A stretch of DNA of 8,751 nucleotides from Bacteriovoracaceae bacterium (GTDB taxonomy: Bacteria; Bdellovibrionota; Bacteriovoracia; Bacteriovoracales; Bacteriovoracaceae), in contig JAGSHJ010000111.1 in the NCBI GenBank assembly GCA_023954595.1, positions 1-8,751 on the forward strand, written 5' to 3'. Both the position numbers and the translations under genes were made by a program. A model generated the notes under the pieces. The model saw only the letters and a program-made list of their open reading frames with translations. It was not told the origin of the DNA and ran no database searches. Position 1 is the stretch's first letter, and every line of letters starts with the position of its first letter. Of this stretch, positions 1 through 7,368 are shown piece after piece.

Positions 1-1367
1 AGTCTTTTCTTAAGGATCATAAGACTCCCTACCTCTGCTTTCTTTCTGAACAAGTTAAAAGTATTCCTGCTCTCTCACAAAAGATAAAAAACACACCTAA
101 AAGTGATTACCGTGAAATACAGTCTCTAAAGAGACAATTGAGAGTTGCCAAGAAGTATAAATCTTCCTTAAGTGCAGGTGGTATTGAATACCTAGACTCC
201 CTTTGTATCAATCTGGATAAGCCAAAACTTTTTTGTGATAGTTTTTTTAATGTAAACTTTCTTGAGAAGGCCGCACAACAAAAGGCACTTACTCCTTATT
301 TAGAAACATCATGCCAATCGATTCTAGGTAGAACAGAGTTGAATCAAGCGGACTATAAAAGATGTGCTGCAAGTATGAGTAAAGATCCTAGCCTTTGTAT
401 GTTTGCAGGAGATCATGAAGGAGTATTAACTCCACGTCCCAACTGTGAAACGATTGGGCTTAATTTGAATCATTCCAAACTTCGTGCAAATTACGTTGAC
501 TGTCCTGCAAGGGTTGCAAACGATGCAATGACCAATTTAACACGAATAATTAATCACTTCTCATCCTCAGCAATACCAGAAGCTGGCTCTTGCCAGGCAT
601 CAACTTCAGCAGTTTTTGCACAATTCAACCAGGATACGACTGATGGCCGTTTTTGGGATGCCAAGCTGTGCTATGACGATAAAATTAAAAGCACCGAAGT
701 ATGTCACCCAGTGGTCTACGGCAATGTTAAAGACAGTGATTTATCGCTTCCTAAGGTAGTTGAAAAGATTCTTCAAAGAACTAAGGGGCTGGGTAATGAT
801 CAACAATGTCGACTAGTAACAAAGAAGCAATACAGACCAAACTTATTAGAATTCAAAAGTGGCTGTCAGGTAATTATTGATATTGAGAGTTGTTATGCCA
901 CATCATGCTCTTTCGATATTATTTTAAACCAAAATAATGTGACTCACATTAAACAGAAGGCCAATGTTAGCTTTGACTACTTCCCAAGGAGCTTCTCCAC
1001 TGAAAACTTTGCACAGGCCAAGTTGATTGAGAAGAAATTTAGATTAAAGAGCAAGGCAATTTTAAACGTGAGTTTTTTAAAACGCTCTTTTAATAAATAC
1101 CCGAAAGGTATAATCCACGGGGTTGCGTGTGCGGAAGACATGCTACCGGAGTTCTTTTCAAAGACGGTGATCAATCAATGTAGTCCTCTACCCTTCATAG
1201 TGGACGGGTACAAAGAAGAAGATGGTGTTTTTGCAGTAGTCATCAGAACCGCTAGAGATTCATTACATGCACCACGCCTTCTGCCATGGAGTCACCTTTT
1301 CTCAGCATTAAAAGATTATCAAAGATTACATCCACTAAATATTTGGGGGTTGAATGTTCTTCATTAA
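1..1367 (+). CDS. Cysteine-rich protein of unknown function, probably exported (5'-partial)
   Basis: I do not recognise this family. The frame is open from base 3 to the TAA at 1365-1367, giving about 454 visible residues without a stop, so the gene starts upstream of the window. A TTG at 138 could be read as a start, but 45 in-frame codons precede it and it has no strong ribosome binding site, so I treat it as internal. The visible part has 17 cysteines spread along its length, in contexts such as SLCIN, LFCDS, KRCAAS, ESCYATSC, GVACAED and NQCSP. Such density in a non-metal-binding pattern suggests disulfide bonds in the periplasm or outside the cell; this is inference, because any signal peptide is off-window. 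The C-terminal 100 residues look like a compact domain with GVACAED, PLPFIVDGY and LHAPRLLPW segments. Its last 14 bases overlap the next gene, which encodes a protein with a signal peptide, supporting a shared exported role. Confidence 0.8.
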   Translation, partial: SFLKDHKTPYLCFLSEQVKSIPALSQKIKNTPKSDYREIQSLKRQLRVAKKYKSSLSAGGIEYLDSLCINLDKPKLFCDSFFNVNFLEKAAQQKALTPYLETSCQSILGRTELNQADYKRCAASMSKDPSLCMFAGDHEGVLTPRPNCETIGLNLNHSKLRANYVDCPARVANDAMTNLTRIINHFSSSAIPEAGSCQASTSAVFAQFNQDTTDGRFWDAKLCYDDKIKSTEVCHPVVYGNVKDSDLSLPKVVEKILQRTKGLGNDQQCRLVTKKQYRPNLLEFKSGCQVIIDIESCYATSCSFDIILNQNNVTHIKQKANVSFDYFPRSFSTENFAQAKLIEKKFRLKSKAILNVSFLKRSFNKYPKGIIHGVACAEDMLPEFFSKTVINQCSPLPFIVDGYKEEDGVFAVVIRTARDSLHAPRLLPWSHLFSALKDYQRLHPLNIWGLNVLH

Positions 1368-2403
1368 AATAGCGCTCCCCTTTTTCGCCTACTTTTCAGC
1401 TCAAGCGACTCAGCTTCCAACACTGAAAGCAAAGCAGAGTTTGGATAATATTCGTTTTATATCAAAGGATGGAAAGTACACTTACTACCAAAGACGCTCT
1501 GGCAACCTGCAAGTATCGACAAACTATAGCAATGAAGAGGTCTTGGATGGCGAGAAGCATACCGAATATTTTATTCACTCAGGGGCTGCAAGGAAAAAGC
1601 TCCTAATAGAGAAGGATGGCTCCTTTCACCAAAAGATGAGCCACCATAAGCTACGTGAGATCTATGCAGTAGACTTTGGAGAACATTCAGCTAAATTGAT
1701 TGCCAGTGGAGTTTCACCAAGACTTCACCAAGATGATCAATTTATGAGCTACTTCACACCAGCCACCAAGTCGATCCGTATACAAAGGCTATCTGGAGAC
1801 AAAAAGCCCACACAAATTAAGCTCGTCAATAAAGTGAATGACTTTTTTATACCAATTGTTCATCTACCAACTCCAAATGATGTGATTTTTTCAGATATAA
1901 ATTCAAAAGGAACACAGGCATTTTTAATATATTCAATTCTAGATAAGAAACTAGATACGATATATAAGGCCAGCTACCCAGGTTCAAAACTTGAGAGCTG
2001 TATGGTGGGTGACAAGCTAATTGTTGGTGAGTTTACTCAATCAGCGAAGTCCGGAGGGGCCAAAATATTTGAAATCCCCCTGTATAACAACAAAGACTAC
2101 AATAACTCTACGATCCTTTATCAAACAACCCAGCCAGACATAGGCAACATGGTATGTAGAGGAGATAAATTATTTTTTATTAAAACATCCTCATATAATG
2201 AGAATTTAAATCTCAAGAAAACAGAAGTGGCCAGTCTCGACCTAAAAACGAAAAAGGTCCAAACCCTGACAGACCTCGAATTTGTGAGCCAGATAATATC
2301 AATGGATGGAATGATCCTGGCCCCCTACCGAGGTAAGTATTACATCGTTGAGGGAAATAAAAACATTGTGGATGATGCACTTAAAAAGGATAAGACCAAG
2401 TAA
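1354..2403 (+). CDS. Secreted protein of unknown function, possible beta-propeller fold
   Basis: The 349-residue product begins with a hydrophobic segment (residues 2-15) ending in an AQA-type signal peptidase I site, with likely cleavage after Ala18, so it should be periplasmic or secreted. The mature part alternates short beta-strand-like stretches with polar turns: FISKDGKYTYYQ near the N-terminus, then FMSYFTPATKSIRIQRL, QAFLIYSILDKKLDTIYKA, DKLFFIKTSS and VASLDLKTKKVQTLTDL. This rhythm is seen in TolB/WD40-like beta-propellers, but no diagnostic repeat signature is clear, so the fold is inference. It has two cysteines in the mature region, unlike its cysteine-rich upstream neighbour. The ATG lies inside the end of the upstream gene (14-base overlap) with a GGGGG run 4 bases before it as a poor ribosome binding site, which points to translational coupling. 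The stop overlaps the next start by one base (TAATG). Confidence 0.85.
   Translation: MFFIKIALPFFAYFSAQATQLPTLKAKQSLDNIRFISKDGKYTYYQRRSGNLQVSTNYSNEEVLDGEKHTEYFIHSGAARKKLLIEKDGSFHQKMSHHKLREIYAVDFGEHSAKLIASGVSPRLHQDDQFMSYFTPATKSIRIQRLSGDKKPTQIKLVNKVNDFFIPIVHLPTPNDVIFSDINSKGTQAFLIYSILDKKLDTIYKASYPGSKLESCMVGDKLIVGEFTQSAKSGGAKIFEIPLYNNKDYNNSTILYQTTQPDIGNMVCRGDKLFFIKTSSYNENLNLKKTEVASLDLKTKKVQTLTDLEFVSQIISMDGMILAPYRGKYYIVEGNKNIVDDALKKDKTK
2386..2390 (+). promoter_or_regulatory. Ribosome binding site for the third exported-protein gene
   Basis: AAGGA lies 12 bases before the ATG at 2403, inside the last codons of the preceding gene. The spacing is somewhat long, so reinitiation through the TAATG stop/start overlap may contribute. 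Confidence 0.5.
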
Positions 2404-3284
2404 TGAAAGCCTTTTTCATAGTTTCACTTATTTGCTGCGGTCTGAATGCTCAGATTTTAAAAGGACTCAAGGCCCAAGGCCTGTCTGTTGAGCTAGAACT
2501 ACTACTCAAGCATCTATCTAATTCAAAAGACATCACAAGTGAGCAAGCAGCGGTAACTGTAGGAGCGGCTTCGCTCATTAATGAAGACTTATCCAAAACT
2601 CCCAAAAGCAATGTACTTTTTTTAATTAAGTCGGAAATCTACAAAGGTTTATTAAACAATCAACATCTTCCGCGAAAGGACGAAATCCTCATAAACGAGA
2701 CTCTTGTTAAGAGTATTGAATCCAAAGTTGAAAAACATGCTGAAATATACTCAGAATTTGCATATTGGATCGCGAACTCTGTCATTGAAGAACTCGCTCC
2801 CTATAGATCGGATAAGTTCTTAGACAAATATCAGACAATAGATAGAAGTAACTTGAAGTCACGTGCCAGGGCCTTCGAGCTTCAAAGGATAGCGAAATAT
2901 CTCTCCCCTTGGCTTTTGGCCTTGAATGAAAACTCCCCAGAAGACTTCAATAAGCTTGTAAGTGACATTGCAGTTGATACCCTTAAAGGACTTTCTAAAA
3001 AGAGCTTCTATTTTAGAGAATTTACTTCCAAAAACTCTAGTACAACACTTGGGCCAATAATCACGATTCCAAGCATTACTCCTGCAGTCCAAGAACAACC
3101 AGGGCTTCCTTCAGCTTCCCTTGAGCTTAAAAAGAAAAATAAACTAAACGAGACTAAGAAAGCTGTTGATATCCTTGAAAAACTTCCAGAAGACCCTTCC
3201 GGTGGCATAGACCAATTACTCGAGAAGCAAAAGGGTGAAAGTAGTGAAGGTGATGGAAGCGAAAAACAATGGACTCCGAAGTAA
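2403..3284 (+). CDS. Exported helical protein of unknown function with charged tail
   Basis: I do not recognise this 293-residue protein. Residues 1-16 form a short signal peptide: Lys2, a hydrophobic core through Leu14, and a probable cut after Ala16 in LNA-Q. The two cysteines at 11-12 do not form a good lipobox (SLICC lacks a small residue before the Cys), so signal peptidase I processing is likelier than lipidation. Residues 20-205 look mainly alpha-helical, with amphipathic stretches such as VELELLLKHL and EFAYWIANSVIEEL. From about residue 213 the chain changes to a Pro/Ile/Thr-rich linker (GPIITIPSITPAV) and then a Lys/Glu-rich segment, ending in a Gly/Ser/Glu tail that is probably disordered. 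The start overlaps the upstream stop by one base, making it the third member of a coupled cluster. No terminator is visible after it, so some transcription may continue into hisS. Confidence 0.85.
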   Translation: MKAFFIVSLICCGLNAQILKGLKAQGLSVELELLLKHLSNSKDITSEQAAVTVGAASLINEDLSKTPKSNVLFLIKSEIYKGLLNNQHLPRKDEILINETLVKSIESKVEKHAEIYSEFAYWIANSVIEELAPYRSDKFLDKYQTIDRSNLKSRARAFELQRIAKYLSPWLLALNENSPEDFNKLVSDIAVDTLKGLSKKSFYFREFTSKNSSTTLGPIITIPSITPAVQEQPGLPSASLELKKKNKLNETKKAVDILEKLPEDPSGGIDQLLEKQKGESSEGDGSEKQWTPK

Positions 3285-3291
3285 TCCTCAG

Positions 3292-3320
3292 TTAACAACT
3301 CGCCAAAAATTTGCTAAAAA
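3292..3320 (+). promoter_or_regulatory. Possible weak sigma70-type promoter before hisS
   Basis: In the 65-base spacer, TTAACA (3292-3297, 5 of 6 matches to TTGACA) lies 17 bases before TAAAAA (3315-3320, 4 of 6 matches to TATAAT). Transcription would begin about 20-25 bases before the hisS start. AT-rich DNA yields such matches by chance, so this is only a candidate. Confidence 0.3.
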
Positions 3321-3336
3321 TGACCAACAATTGATC

Positions 3337-3341
3337 AAGGA
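3337..3341 (+). promoter_or_regulatory. Ribosome binding site of hisS
   Basis: AAGGA sits 8 bases before the ATG at 3350, an ideal spacing. It supports this ATG as the true start, consistent with the short N-terminus before the conserved GCRDFFP segment. Confidence 0.75.
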
Positions 3342-3349
3342 TTTCAAGT

Positions 3350-4660
3350 ATGACTCTAAGCAAAAAACCTTATAAAGGCTGTCGTGATTTCTTCCCTAAA
3401 GAGATGAGGGAGAGAAACTTCTTATTTGACGCTATGAAAAGTGCGGCTGAAAGCTTCGCTTATGAACCTTTTGATGGGCCAATGGTCGAAGAGGTTGAGT
3501 TGTACAAGGCCAAATCCGGTGAAGAACTCATCAACGAACAAATATATGAATTCACCGATCGCGGTGGAAGACATGTTGCAATTCGTCCAGAGATGACTCC
3601 TACCGTTGCTCGAATGGTGGCACAAATTGCAAAGCAAGCATCAAAACCAATTCGCTGGTACTCAATCCCAAATCTTATGCGCTATGAAAAGCCACAGCGT
3701 GGAAGGCTTAGAGAGCACTGGCAATTTAATGTTGATATATTTGGAGCCCCTCAATACCTAGGGGAAATTGAAGTTTTAAGTGTTGTCTCCCAGCTAATGG
3801 AGAGCTTTGGTGCTGATAAAGAGATGTTTGGCATTCAGATTAACGACAGAGAGATTGTTGATTTCATCTTTAATGAAGTTATAAAAGTTGATGCTCAAAA
3901 GAGTTATAGACTATACAAGATTATAGACAAGTCCAAAAAGGTTGACCGCCAGGCCTTAGAGAAGATGACAAGTGAAGTCCTTGAAGACGCCTCACAACAA
4001 AAGTTATTCTACAGCTACCTAGAGCTAACAAGTTTTGAAAAGCTAGTTACATTTTTAAAGGAACACTCTTATCCGGAGTTAACAGCATTTGAGAGCTTTG
4101 TGCAAAAGCTTAAAAACTCCCAGGCATGGCAATACACCGAATATGATCCGGCAATTGTAAGAGGTCTTGATTATTATACGGGTGTTGTATTTGAAGTTTT
4201 TGATAAACATCCGGACAATAAAAGAGCGATCGCTGGCGGAGGGGCCTATGCAAACCTTCTTCAGATCTTTAATGAACCGGCCCTAGGCGGGATTGGCTTT
4301 GGAATGGGTGATGTCACTCTTAAAGACTTTTTAATAAGTCACAACTTAATGCCAAAGCTAGATACTGCACAAAATGACGTATTTCTAACCTATATGGATG
4401 AGCAAGGAGAGAACCTTGCCATGACCACGGCACATAATCTTAGAAAGGCCGGACTAAAGGTTGAAACAAACCTTGGGGTGATGAAGTTTAAAAAGCTTTT
4501 CAAGACAGCGGAAAGCAAGGGACATACAAATGTCGCCATTATCGGAGAGGACGAAATCAAAAACTCCTCTGTAACACTTAAAAATCTACAAGAGAGAAAA
4601 CAAGAAACCTTCTCTGTAGATGACATCGAATCAATTACAAATTTTTTGAAGCAAGGATAA
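3350..4660 (+). CDS. hisS: Histidine--tRNA ligase (histidyl-tRNA synthetase), variant motif 3
   Basis: A cytoplasmic class II aminoacyl-tRNA synthetase that charges tRNA-His with histidine using ATP. At 436 residues it is of normal length. In order: the motif 1 region with GCRDFFP (residues 10-16); the ATP/histidine site RPEMTPTVAR (79-88); motif 2 with Arg111 in RYEKPQRGR and Gln125 in REHWQFN; the histidine-specific motif RGLDYYTG (271-278), whose Arg271 matches E. coli Arg259; motif 3 at 296-324; and a class IIa anticodon-binding domain from about 342 to the end. The RGLDYY motif and anticodon domain argue against the paralogue HisZ. Motif 3 is unusual: GGGAYANL replaces the common GGGRYDGL, and GFGMGDVTL replaces the GLERL type, placing Thr323 where E. 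coli has Arg311. From memory, GMGD-type motif 3 occurs in some other bacterial HisRS groups, so this is probably a functional subfamily. valS follows after 3 bases, suggesting one transcript. Confidence 0.96.
   Translation: MTLSKKPYKGCRDFFPKEMRERNFLFDAMKSAAESFAYEPFDGPMVEEVELYKAKSGEELINEQIYEFTDRGGRHVAIRPEMTPTVARMVAQIAKQASKPIRWYSIPNLMRYEKPQRGRLREHWQFNVDIFGAPQYLGEIEVLSVVSQLMESFGADKEMFGIQINDREIVDFIFNEVIKVDAQKSYRLYKIIDKSKKVDRQALEKMTSEVLEDASQQKLFYSYLELTSFEKLVTFLKEHSYPELTAFESFVQKLKNSQAWQYTEYDPAIVRGLDYYTGVVFEVFDKHPDNKRAIAGGGAYANLLQIFNEPALGGIGFGMGDVTLKDFLISHNLMPKLDTAQNDVFLTYMDEQGENLAMTTAHNLRKAGLKVETNLGVMKFKKLFKTAESKGHTNVAIIGEDEIKNSSVTLKNLQERKQETFSVDDIESITNFLKQG
4653..4657 (+). promoter_or_regulatory. 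Ribosome binding site of valS, inside the hisS end
   Basis: AAGGA lies 6 bases before the valS ATG at 4664 and immediately before the hisS stop codon. The arrangement implies that hisS and valS are translated from one message and may be coupled. Confidence 0.75.
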
Positions 4661-4663
4661 AAA

Positions 4664-7327
4664 ATGCAAGAAAGTGAACTGGCCAAGCAATTTGACCCAA
4701 GTGGTATAGAAGACAAGTGGTACGAAAAATGGATGGAAGACAAATGCTTTAAGCCTGTCCCAGGCAACAAAGGTACTTTCACTACCCTTATGCCACCTCC
4801 CAACGTTACCGGGAAACTACATATGGGCCACGCGCTGAACCATACGATCCAAGACGTTCTTGTTCGTTTCAAAAGAATGCAGGGATATGAAACTCTTTGG
4901 GTTCCAGGACAAGACCACGCAGGAATTGCAACTCAAGCAAAAGTAGAACAAAAACTATACAAAGAAGAAGGCCTGACTAAGCACGACCTTGGAAGAGATA
5001 AGTTTCTAGAGAAAGTCTGGGAATGGAAAAATGAATATGGTGATCACATTATTAATCAAGTTAAAAAACTTGGTGATAGCTGTGACTGGGACTATTTCAC
5101 ATTTACAATGGATGAAGTTCCAAGCCAGTCTGTAAGGAAGTTCTTCGTAGACTTGTATAACGAAGGACTGATCTATCAAGCGGATTACATCATTAACTGG
5201 GACCCTGTTCTTCAATCTGCAATCAGTGACGCAGAAGTTGAGCATAAAGAAGTGCAAGGCAACTTCTATCATATCCACTACAAAGTTAAAGACTCCAATG
5301 AAGTATTAGAAATTGCCACTACCCGCCCAGAGACTCTCTACGGTGATAGCGCAGTAGCTGTTAATCCAAATGATGATCGCTACGAGCATTTGATTGGAAA
5401 GAAGGCCATCATACCTATTTGTGAGAGAGAAGTTACGATTATTGCAGACAAGCATGTTGATATGGAGACAGGAACAGGTTGTTTAAAAGTAACTCCAGGC
5501 CATGACTTTAATGACTTTGAAATCGGAAAAAGAAACGATCTTGAAATCATTAGTATCCTAAATGACGATGGCACAATGAACGCCAAGGCCAAAGCAGTTG
5601 AAGGTCTAACGACTAAAGAAGCTAGAAAAAAGACTGTGGCACTTCTTAAGGAGCAGGAACTTCTTATCAAGGTAGAACCACACAAACACCAAGTTGGACA
5701 CGGCCAACGCTCTGATGAGGTTGTTGAGCCACGTGTATCCAAGCAGTGGTTTTTAAACACTGAAGAGATGGCAAAAAGAAGTGTAGCTGCCGTTGAAAAT
5801 GATGAAACAAAATTCTACCCAAAAGGATGGGAGAATACCTACTTTGCTTATCAGAAAAATCCAAGACCTTGGTGTCTATCTCGTCAATTGTGGTGGGGAC
5901 ATCAAATTCCAGTTTATTACTGTAACTCTGAAAGCTGTTCAAATGTTTGGGCAAGTGAGACGACTCCAGAAAATTGTCCAAAGTGTAGTTCAAATGAGTT
6001 TAAACAAGATCCGGATGTATTGGATACATGGTTCTCTTCTGGACTGTACCCACTAAACACCCTGGGGTGGCCAAACGAAGAAGCAATGAAAGAGAAAGGC
6101 TTCGACAAGTTCTACCCTACTTCAACGCTTACAACTGGCTTTGACATCATCTTCTTCTGGGTAGCTAGAATGATGATGATGTGTGACAAAGCAACTGGTA
6201 AGAACCCATTCCAAGATGTCTACATTCATGCAATTGTTCGTGATATCGACGGCAAAAAAATGAGTAAATCTCTAGGAAACGTAATAGATCCTCTTGAGAT
6301 GATTGATCAGTACGGATGTGACGCTCTTAGATTCACTCTGGCCGTGAGTTCTGGATACAATAGAAATATAAACTTAGATCCTCAAAAGATTGAAGGTTAT
6401 AGAAACTTTGTTAATAAAGTTTGGAACGCATTCCGCTTTATTCATCCATACCTAGAAAACGCAAGTGACCAAGGCTTCCAAGTAGACGAACTTCACCACC
6501 ATGAGAAGTGGATTCTATCTGAGCTAAACGATGTAATTAAAAGCGTTACTGCAAGCTTTGACGAATACCGCTTTGATGAGGCATGTTCTGCGATTTATCA
6601 ATTTGTGTATGACAAGTTCTGTTCATGGTTCATTGAACTATCAAAAGGGATTTTAAACTCCCAGAACGATGGACTTAAGACTCAAAGAGCAAATGTCTTA
6701 AAATACTGTTTTAGAGAAATTACAAGGCTTCTACACCCTGTTACTCCATTCATCACAGAAGAATTGTGGCAACATCTTAAGAATGAAGATGAGAGTCTTC
6801 TTATTCTTCAAACATGGCCAGAGTACAAGACTGAGCATTCTTTTGATAAAGATGTTCATGACATGAACCTGTTCATGGAAATCGTATCTTCTATTAGAAA
6901 TTTGAGAAACAGCGTAAATGTTAAGCCTAAAGAGGAAGTAGAAATTAGACTATTCACAGACGAGGTAGAAACGGCAAAGTACTTCTACAAGTCTCGTGGA
7001 TATTTTAAAGAGCTTGCCAGAGTAAAGGCCGGAAGAATCAAGGACAAATCAGCTGAGCGTCCTACAAGATGTGTTATGAAGGCAACAACTCACACAGAGA
7101 TCTTTATGCCACTAGAGGGTGTTATTGATATTGAAGAGTACAAAGCTAAGCTTCACAGAGACCTTGTAAAAGTACAGAAAGAACATGAGAAAGTTGAAAA
7201 GAAACTGAACAACCCTAAATTTGCTGAAAATGCTCCTGACGAAGTCGTTGCAGAAGTGAAAGAGAAAGCAGCTGGGTTTAAAGAACAGATCAACTCAATC
7301 GAAGAATCTTTGAAATCACTAGATTAA
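4664..7327 (+). CDS. valS: Valine--tRNA ligase (valyl-tRNA synthetase)
   Basis: A cytoplasmic class I aminoacyl-tRNA synthetase that charges tRNA-Val and hydrolyses mischarged Thr-tRNA-Val. The 887-residue length is typical of bacterial ValRS. In order: PPPNVTGKLHMGHAL with the HIGH-type motif HMGH (53-56); the CP1 editing domain from about 190 to 345, with TTRPET (219-224) and TPGHDFNDFEIG (277-288) including the editing aspartate Asp281; RQLWWGHQIPVYYC (407-420); a likely zinc site formed by Cys420, Cys425, Cys438 and Cys441; DTWFSSGL (454-461); KMSKS (532-536); the anticodon-binding helical domain from about 610 to 760; and the C-terminal coiled-coil arm characteristic of ValRS (about 823-887, rich in Lys/Glu). 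All catalytic motifs are intact and nothing suggests truncation. It follows hisS by 3 bases and ends at a convergent hairpin. Confidence 0.98.
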   Translation: MQESELAKQFDPSGIEDKWYEKWMEDKCFKPVPGNKGTFTTLMPPPNVTGKLHMGHALNHTIQDVLVRFKRMQGYETLWVPGQDHAGIATQAKVEQKLYKEEGLTKHDLGRDKFLEKVWEWKNEYGDHIINQVKKLGDSCDWDYFTFTMDEVPSQSVRKFFVDLYNEGLIYQADYIINWDPVLQSAISDAEVEHKEVQGNFYHIHYKVKDSNEVLEIATTRPETLYGDSAVAVNPNDDRYEHLIGKKAIIPICEREVTIIADKHVDMETGTGCLKVTPGHDFNDFEIGKRNDLEIISILNDDGTMNAKAKAVEGLTTKEARKKTVALLKEQELLIKVEPHKHQVGHGQRSDEVVEPRVSKQWFLNTEEMAKRSVAAVENDETKFYPKGWENTYFAYQKNPRPWCLSRQLWWGHQIPVYYCNSESCSNVWASETTPENCPKCSSNEFKQDPDVLDTWFSSGLYPLNTLGWPNEEAMKEKGFDKFYPTSTLTTGFDIIFFWVARMMMMCDKATGKNPFQDVYIHAIVRDIDGKKMSKSLGNVIDPLEMIDQYGCDALRFTLAVSSGYNRNINLDPQKIEGYRNFVNKVWNAFRFIHPYLENASDQGFQVDELHHHEKWILSELNDVIKSVTASFDEYRFDEACSAIYQFVYDKFCSWFIELSKGILNSQNDGLKTQRANVLKYCFREITRLLHPVTPFITEELWQHLKNEDESLLILQTWPEYKTEHSFDKDVHDMNLFMEIVSSIRNLRNSVNVKPKEEVEIRLFTDEVETAKYFYKSRGYFKELARVKAGRIKDKSAERPTRCVMKATTHTEIFMPLEGVIDIEEYKAKLHRDLVKVQKEHEKVEKKLNNPKFAENAPDEVVAEVKEKAAGFKEQINSIEESLKSLD

Positions 7328-7332
7328 TATTT

Positions 7333-7368
7333 TAAAGGCCTGCCGGCTACCTGCCGGCAAAGCCTTTA
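7333..7368. terminator. Bidirectional hairpin terminator between valS and the convergent gene
   Basis: TAAAGGC (7333-7339) pairs with GCCTTTA (7362-7368), and TGCCGGC (7341-7347) pairs with GCCGGCA (7353-7359). This gives a 14-bp stem with a small internal loop (C against AA) and a 5-base TACCT loop. It begins 6 bases after the valS stop. On the + strand it is followed by a T-rich but interrupted run (TAGTCTTCTTT); on the - strand by AAATATTAAT. Neither is a perfect U-tract, so termination may be partial. The right arm is made of the last codons of the minus-strand gene. Confidence 0.65.

Noticed and set aside
2403..2450. Lipoprotein signal (SLICC) in the third exported-protein gene
   Set aside because: Neither cysteine is preceded by the small residue a lipobox needs at -1; a signal peptidase I site after Ala16 fits better.
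2859..3298. Two minus-strand open frames opposite the third exported-protein gene
   Set aside because: They overlap each other and a plus-strand gene with signal peptide and coupled start. The Ser/Phe-rich composition reflects the Lys/Glu-rich coding strand.
3331..3338. Palindrome TTGATCAA before hisS as an operator
   Set aside because: An 8-base palindrome is expected by chance in AT-rich DNA, and this one overlaps the ribosome binding site with no second copy nearby.
4390..4872. 160-codon open frame on the minus strand across the hisS/valS junction
   Set aside because: It is antisense to two clear synthetase genes, has a low-complexity Ser/Phe/Leu composition typical of antisense frames, and shows no recognisable motif.
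5380..5993. Two minus-strand open frames (126 and 108 codons) inside valS
   Set aside because: They are antisense to conserved ValRS sequence and have no ribosome binding site or domain signature.
5793..6056. 87-codon plus-strand frame inside valS
   Set aside because: It overlaps the zinc-site region of ValRS in another frame; the valS frame carries the conserved motifs.
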